The position numbers were made by a program, and so were the translations under genes. Under the pieces are notes generated by a model that was given only the letters and a program-made list of their open reading frames with translations, ran no database searches and was not told where the DNA came from. From the NCBI GenBank assembly GCA_036394195.1, contig DASWFO010000130.1:1-9675 (forward strand): 9,675 bases of DNA, read 5' to 3'. Origin of the DNA: DATJPD01 sp036394195. Its GTDB lineage: Bacteria > Pseudomonadota > Alphaproteobacteria > CACIAM-22H2. How positions within the stretch are numbered: position 1 is the stretch's first letter; each line of letters begins with the position of its first letter. Shown in pieces: positions 6,581 through 9,675 of this stretch.

Positions 6581-6597
6581 GCCTCCTTCGCGGAGGC
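6581..6597 (-). promoter_or_regulatory. Ribosome-binding site of the cyclase gene inside a perfect hairpin
   Basis: On the minus strand GCCTCC (6597-6592), loop GCGAA and GGAGGC (6586-6581) form a perfect 6-bp GC-rich stem. The second arm is the Shine-Dalgarno of the cyclase gene, 5 nt before its ATG. The first arm starts 5 nt after the stop codon of the upstream amidohydrolase gene. Ribosomes finishing that gene would cover or open the stem, so this looks like a translational coupling device. It could also be a fortuitous anti-Shine-Dalgarno palindrome. Confidence 0.5.
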
Positions 6598-6602
6598 GCC
6601 TG

Positions 6603-7565
6603 CTAGAGCTTCAGCAGACGCTTCGCATTGCCGCTCATGATCTTCGCTTTGTCCTCGGCCGACAGCGGGATGCGCTCGACCCATTTGACACCCGGCAGGT
6701 TCTCGACGAACGGATAGTCGACCGAGAACATGATGCGGTCGGCGCCCATCTCCATCACGCTGCACAGCAGTGCCGGATCGGAGAAGAAGCCGCTGGTCGT
6801 GATCCAGAAATGCTCGCAGAAATACTCGCGGAAGCCCTTGCGGCCCTTCTTCTCGCGCCCCAGCGCCTGGTCGATGCGCCACACCATGAACGGCAGTGAT
6901 TCGCCGAGATGGCCGAGGATGATCTTGGTCTTGGGATAGGCGTCGAACACGCCGCTCAGCACCAGCCGGATGCCCTGGGTCGCGGTCTCGACCGTGAAGC
7001 CCCAGGCGGCGCGGAGCAGCATCGGCCAGTCCTGGGCGTAGTCCTTGTAGTAGGCGTCGATCACCGCCGGATGGGGGACGGCGGGGTGCATGTAGAGCGG
7101 CACGTCGAGCGCCTGGGCGCGCTCGAACACCGGCCAGAAGCGCTTGTCGTCGAAGAACAGCGTGCCGTTGGTCAGGCCGTGGATCATGGCGCCCTTGAAG
7201 CCGAGCTTCGACACGCAGCGCTCGAGCTCGTCGGCGGCGGCCTTCGGGTCGGGGGTCGGCAGGCAGGCGAAGGCCGCAAAGCGGCTCGGGTGGGCCCGCA
7301 CCGCCGCGTGCAGCCGGTCGTTCGCCTGGCGGGCCAGCCGGACGGCGCTTTCCGGATCCACTTTCTGGACCGACGGAGCGCCGTGCGACAGCACCTGGAT
7401 GTCGATCCCGGCCTCGTCCATGTCGCGCAGGCGCAGCTCGCCGAGGTCGTCCAGGCGCTGGGCGATCGGCGGCGCCTTGGTGGCGTCGGCGCCGGTGAAG
7501 CGCGCCTTGATGTCGGGGTCGAGATAGTGCTCTTCGAGTGCCACGATCTGCGGCTTGGCGGCCAT
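6603..7565 (-). CDS. Amidohydrolase-2 family protein (ACMSD / gamma-resorcylate decarboxylase-like)
   Basis: This 320-aa TIM-barrel metal enzyme belongs to the group that includes 2-amino-3-carboxymuconate semialdehyde decarboxylase and 2,6-/2,3-dihydroxybenzoate decarboxylases, which catalyse non-oxidative decarboxylation. Visible ligand motifs are ALEEHY (9-14; Glu11-x-His13), LYMHPA (157-162; His160), ILGHLGE (216-222; His219) and FSVDYPFV (280-287; Asp283). This is the ExH...H...H...D pattern of the decarboxylase branch rather than the HxH of hydrolases. No signal peptide is present, so it is cytosolic. The ATG at 7565 is chosen because GAGGAG lies 6 nt upstream and MAAKPQIVALEEHY matches how relatives begin; an in-frame ATG 75 nt upstream (7640) lacks this support. 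It is the first gene of an operon with the cyclase. Aromatic-acid metabolism is likely, the exact substrate unknown. Confidence 0.86.
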   Translation of the reverse strand: MAAKPQIVALEEHYLDPDIKARFTGADATKAPPIAQRLDDLGELRLRDMDEAGIDIQVLSHGAPSVQKVDPESAVRLARQANDRLHAAVRAHPSRFAAFACLPTPDPKAAADELERCVSKLGFKGAMIHGLTNGTLFFDDKRFWPVFERAQALDVPLYMHPAVPHPAVIDAYYKDYAQDWPMLLRAAWGFTVETATQGIRLVLSGVFDAYPKTKIILGHLGESLPFMVWRIDQALGREKKGRKGFREYFCEHFWITTSGFFSDPALLCSVMEMGADRIMFSVDYPFVENLPGVKWVERIPLSAEDKAKIMSGNAKRLLKL

Positions 7566-7648
7566 GGGCGTCTCCTCGGCGTCCGGTTGATCCGTGGTTC
7601 TACCAGCCGCCGCTGGCCGTGTCAGCCGCAGCCGCATCACGCCGGGTG

Positions 7649-7682
7649 TTGCCGCTGCTGAGAGTCCTTATAATGCCGGGCG
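7649..7682 (+). promoter_or_regulatory. Candidate promoter giving a leaderless kinase mRNA
   Basis: A perfect TATAAT (7669-7674) ends 8 nt before the kinase ATG at 7683. Initiation at the normal distance of about 7 nt after the hexamer would fall at 7681-7683, leaving no leader. GCCGGGCG between hexamer and ATG is not a Shine-Dalgarno. The -35 is weak: TTGCCG (7649-7654) is present but only 14 nt away, and the 17-nt position carries GTGTTG. The same gap (7566-7682) must also hold the minus-strand operon promoter, which I cannot place. Confidence 0.5.
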
Positions 7683-9470
7683 ATGTCCCCACGGTCCCGA
7701 GTCTGGCTGGTTGGCTGCGGCGCATTGGCGCTCGTCGCCGCCGGGTGGGCACTGATCGTCGCCGAGATTCAGGGTGAGCGGGAACGCCTCGTCGTGGCGG
7801 CGGCCGAGCGCGTCCACACGCGCGCCGTCGTGTTCGGCACGTTTGTCGATTCGGCGTTTGGCTCCGCGGCTTTAGCGCTGCGGCAGTTCGACTCCACGGC
7901 CGGCACGTCCGGGGTCGCCCCGGTGCTGGACCGCATTGCGGCGAAAGACATCCTGCGCCGCACCGTCGCCATGATACCGATCTTCAACGGGCTTGCGATC
8001 GTCGACAAGGCGGGGGACGTGGTCGCGAGCGCCCGCGAGCCGGCGGGCCCGCCGGCGAATGTCGCGGACCGCAGCTATTTCGCCTGGCACCGAAACCACG
8101 TGTCGCCGGGGCTGCTGGTGTCGCCGCCGCTGGTCACGCGGCTCGACGACACCTGGGCCATTCCGATCAGCCTGCGGCTCGACGACGCCGGCGGCGCCTT
8201 CGCGGGTGTCGTGATCGGCAGCCTGCGGCCGGATTATTTCAGCGGTTTCATGCGCTCCCTCAATGTCGACGCGGCCGTGATCGCGCTTGGCGACGGCTCG
8301 ATCCTGGTCAGCGAGCCGTCGGCGGCGGTCAATTCCGCCCGCCGCGTCGACCACGACCGCGAGATGGTGCGGCAGTGGCGCGACACGACGATCGGCGGGG
8401 ACGAGGCTGACTTGCCGGTCGCCGATCCGGCTCCCCGGCCAGACCAGCCGGTGGACGTGAAATTCGCCGACGCGGCGGGGCAGGTCGGGAGCTACGTGCC
8501 GCTCAAGTCGATAGCCGGCGCCGTATTCGCCCGGGTCGATCTCGCCCGCGAGCTGGCACCCTGGCGCCGCTTGGCGCAATACCGGTTGATCGGCGGCGGC
8601 GTCTTCACGGTGCTGGTGGTGCTGCTCGCCTGGGCGGTCATCTCCGCCATGGCGCGGGAGGGCCCACGGGCGGCCGCGTTGCAGGCGGCGTACGACGAAG
8701 CGCGGCAGGCGCGGCTGCGCGCCGAAGAGGCCGAGCGCAACAAATCGGTGTTTCTCGCGCACACCAGCCACGAGCTGCGCACGCCCTTGAACGCGATCAT
8801 CGGCTTCTCCGAAATCCTGGCGCGCGAGGTCTTCGGTCCGCTCGACAAGCGTTACCGGGAGTACAGCCACGACATCCACCACAGCGGCCAGCACCTGCTG
8901 TCGGTGGTCAACAACATTCTGGATCTGGCCAAGGTCTCGGCGGGACGGTGGGATCTGGCGCGCGAACGCTTCTCGCTCGACGAGTTGCTGGACGATATCG
9001 GGCGCCTGGCCGCCCCCGAGGCGGAGCTGCGCGGCATCGAGCTCAAGCGCGACGTGCCCGCCGACGTGCCGGCGCTCTATAGCGACCGGCGCGTGATGCG
9101 GCAGATCCTGCTGAACCTTGTCGCCAACGGCATCAAGTTCACCGCGACCGGCGGCGTCGTCGCGGTGGCGGCATCGCCCAGTCCCGAGGGCGGGATCACG
9201 ATCATCGTGCTCGACACCGGCATCGGCATCGAGGCGGGCGAGATCGACAAGATCGTGAAGCCGTTCAGCAACGTGTCGAATTTCATCGCCCGCAAGCAGG
9301 CCGGCACCGGCCTCGGCCTGCCGCTGTGCCGCGCCTTCGTCGACCTGCTCGGCGGCGAGCTCACCATCACCAGCCAGCCGGGCGAGGGCACCACGATCAC
9401 GGTGCGGCTGCCGGCCGACTGCATCGCCACCGGGCCGATCGACGAGATCGACGCGACGGCGGCGGAGTAG
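7683..9470 (+). CDS. Membrane sensor histidine kinase with periplasmic Cache-type domain
   Basis: This 595-aa sensor kinase autophosphorylates on histidine in response to a signal at the cell surface. Helix 1 spans about 7-27. A periplasmic region (about 30-298) resembles double-Cache sensors, with GLAIVDKAGDVVAS, DRSYFAWHR and a strand pair around 157-180. Helix 2 spans about 302-322, followed by a short coiled segment (330-353). The HisKA box HTSHELRTPLNAIIGFSE (360-377) puts the phosphate on His363. The HATPase domain shows N box NLVANGIKFT (478-487), G1 DTGIGI (511-516), F box KPF (526-528) and G2 GTGLGLPL (541-548), so it looks catalytically complete. The H-box region through FGPLDKRYREYSHDIHHSG resembles the alphaproteobacterial PleC/DivJ/PdhS group. 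No response regulator is adjacent, so it is an orphan kinase here. The start is backed by a TATAAT just upstream. The ligand is unknown. Confidence 0.9.
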   Translation: MSPRSRVWLVGCGALALVAAGWALIVAEIQGERERLVVAAAERVHTRAVVFGTFVDSAFGSAALALRQFDSTAGTSGVAPVLDRIAAKDILRRTVAMIPIFNGLAIVDKAGDVVASAREPAGPPANVADRSYFAWHRNHVSPGLLVSPPLVTRLDDTWAIPISLRLDDAGGAFAGVVIGSLRPDYFSGFMRSLNVDAAVIALGDGSILVSEPSAAVNSARRVDHDREMVRQWRDTTIGGDEADLPVADPAPRPDQPVDVKFADAAGQVGSYVPLKSIAGAVFARVDLARELAPWRRLAQYRLIGGGVFTVLVVLLAWAVISAMAREGPRAAALQAAYDEARQARLRAEEAERNKSVFLAHTSHELRTPLNAIIGFSEILAREVFGPLDKRYREYSHDIHHSGQHLLSVVNNILDLAKVSAGRWDLARERFSLDELLDDIGRLAAPEAELRGIELKRDVPADVPALYSDRRVMRQILLNLVANGIKFTATGGVVAVAASPSPEGGITIIVLDTGIGIEAGEIDKIVKPFSNVSNFIARKQAGTGLGLPLCRAFVDLLGGELTITSQPGEGTTITVRLPADCIATGPIDEIDATAAE

Positions 9471-9516
9471 TCCTTCGAGACGCCCCGCGCAACGCGGGGC
9501 TCCTCAGGACGAGGCT
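9471..9516. repeat. REP-like palindrome directly after the kinase gene
   Basis: Immediately after the kinase stop codon, GCCCCGCG (9482-9489) and CGCGGGGC (9493-9500) form an 8-bp perfect stem with a 3-nt loop. It is flanked by TCCTTCGAGAC on the left and TCCTCAGGACGAGG on the right, which are imperfect inverted copies. From general knowledge, this arrangement (CCTTCGAGAC / stem / CTCCTCAGGA) is a dispersed intergenic repeat common in Rhizobiales and relatives. A fragment, CCCTCATGCTGAG (9535-9547), may be a second, decayed half-copy. The stem could end kinase transcription, though no T-run follows. Confidence 0.65.
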
Positions 9517-9547
9517 CCTTTCAAGACGAAAACGCCCTCATGCTGAG

Positions 9548-9675
9548 AGCTTGTGAGTCTATGTCGATATGGTTGGCAGGCCTAGAAGGGATTGGCGATG
9601 CGGCTGGGCAGCGGCGGGGGCGTCAAAGGGTCAGCGTCTCACGGGTAAGGGCCGCTATGGTTTGGCGATCAGGCG
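9548..9675. other. Right-edge stretch with no convincing gene
   Basis: About 130 bp at the right edge hold no reading frame with a credible start or ribosome site. On the minus strand two frames open at the window edge and could be the tail of a gene beyond it: one stops at 9623-9625 after 16 codons, the other stops after 6 codons near 9655. Nothing distinguishes them. No tRNA or clear promoter is seen. Confidence 0.4.

Noticed and set aside
6577..6882. Longer N-terminus for the cyclase (frame open to 6882)
   Set aside because: The upstream part reads the amidohydrolase gene in another frame. The ATG at 6576 has a strong ribosome site and starts a signal peptide.
7600..7613. Small inverted repeat CCAGC/GCTGG upstream of the amidohydrolase
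   Set aside because: A 5-bp GC stem is expected by chance in such DNA, and nothing ties it to an operator.
7566..7640. Longer N-terminus of the amidohydrolase starting at 7640
   Set aside because: The additional 25 residues have no family resemblance. The ATG at 7565 has GAGGAG upstream and begins where relatives begin.
9623..9673. Possible 3' end of a minus-strand gene entering from the right edge (16 codons)
   Set aside because: It is too short to recognise, and another frame on the same strand is equally possible, so no gene is called.

Overview
The window is GC-rich, tightly packed bacterial chromosome. Three things point to an alphaproteobacterium, probably of the Rhizobiales/Rhodospirillales type: gene content, two upstream sites shaped like promoters of the alphaproteobacterial general-stress sigma factor EcfG, and intergenic palindromic repeats of a kind common in those genomes. 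Species cannot be assigned from the sequence alone. No plasmid, phage, transposase, CRISPR, tRNA or rRNA signal was found.

Left part (1-3877, all on the minus strand, read right to left): an EamA/DMT-family transporter; a non-haem bacterioferritin-like di-iron protein; a pyruvate oxidase-like thiamine-diphosphate enzyme; a 58-residue extremely proline-rich peptide starting 6 nt after that enzyme's stop; and the first 65 codons of a multidrug-type MFS transporter running off the left edge. The ferritin and the ThDP enzyme each have a GGAAC-N16-(C/G)GTT site in the short gap upstream. This suggests both are controlled by the general stress response, as an iron-storage and redox/acetate-metabolism stress module.

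Middle part (3973-7565): an exported M20-family amidohydrolase on the plus strand converges on a two-gene minus-strand operon. That operon encodes a cytosolic ACMSD/gamma-resorcylate-decarboxylase-like amidohydrolase followed by an exported cyclase-family (kynurenine formamidase-like) hydrolase. The convergent gap is filled by an inverted-repeat element of about 142 bp. The cyclase ribosome-binding site lies inside a perfect 6-bp hairpin. The metabolic substrate is unknown; hydrolysis or decarboxylation of aromatic or amide compounds is the best guess.

Right part (7683-9675): a membrane sensor histidine kinase with a periplasmic Cache-type domain and no response regulator beside it. A perfect TATAAT sits 8 nt upstream of its ATG, and no Shine-Dalgarno is visible, so its mRNA is probably leaderless. 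After it comes a REP-like palindrome and about 170 bp with no convincing gene. I found no clearly new multi-gene system. The most useful leads are the paired stress promoters, the proline-rich small gene, the leaderless kinase and the unusual cyclase motif.
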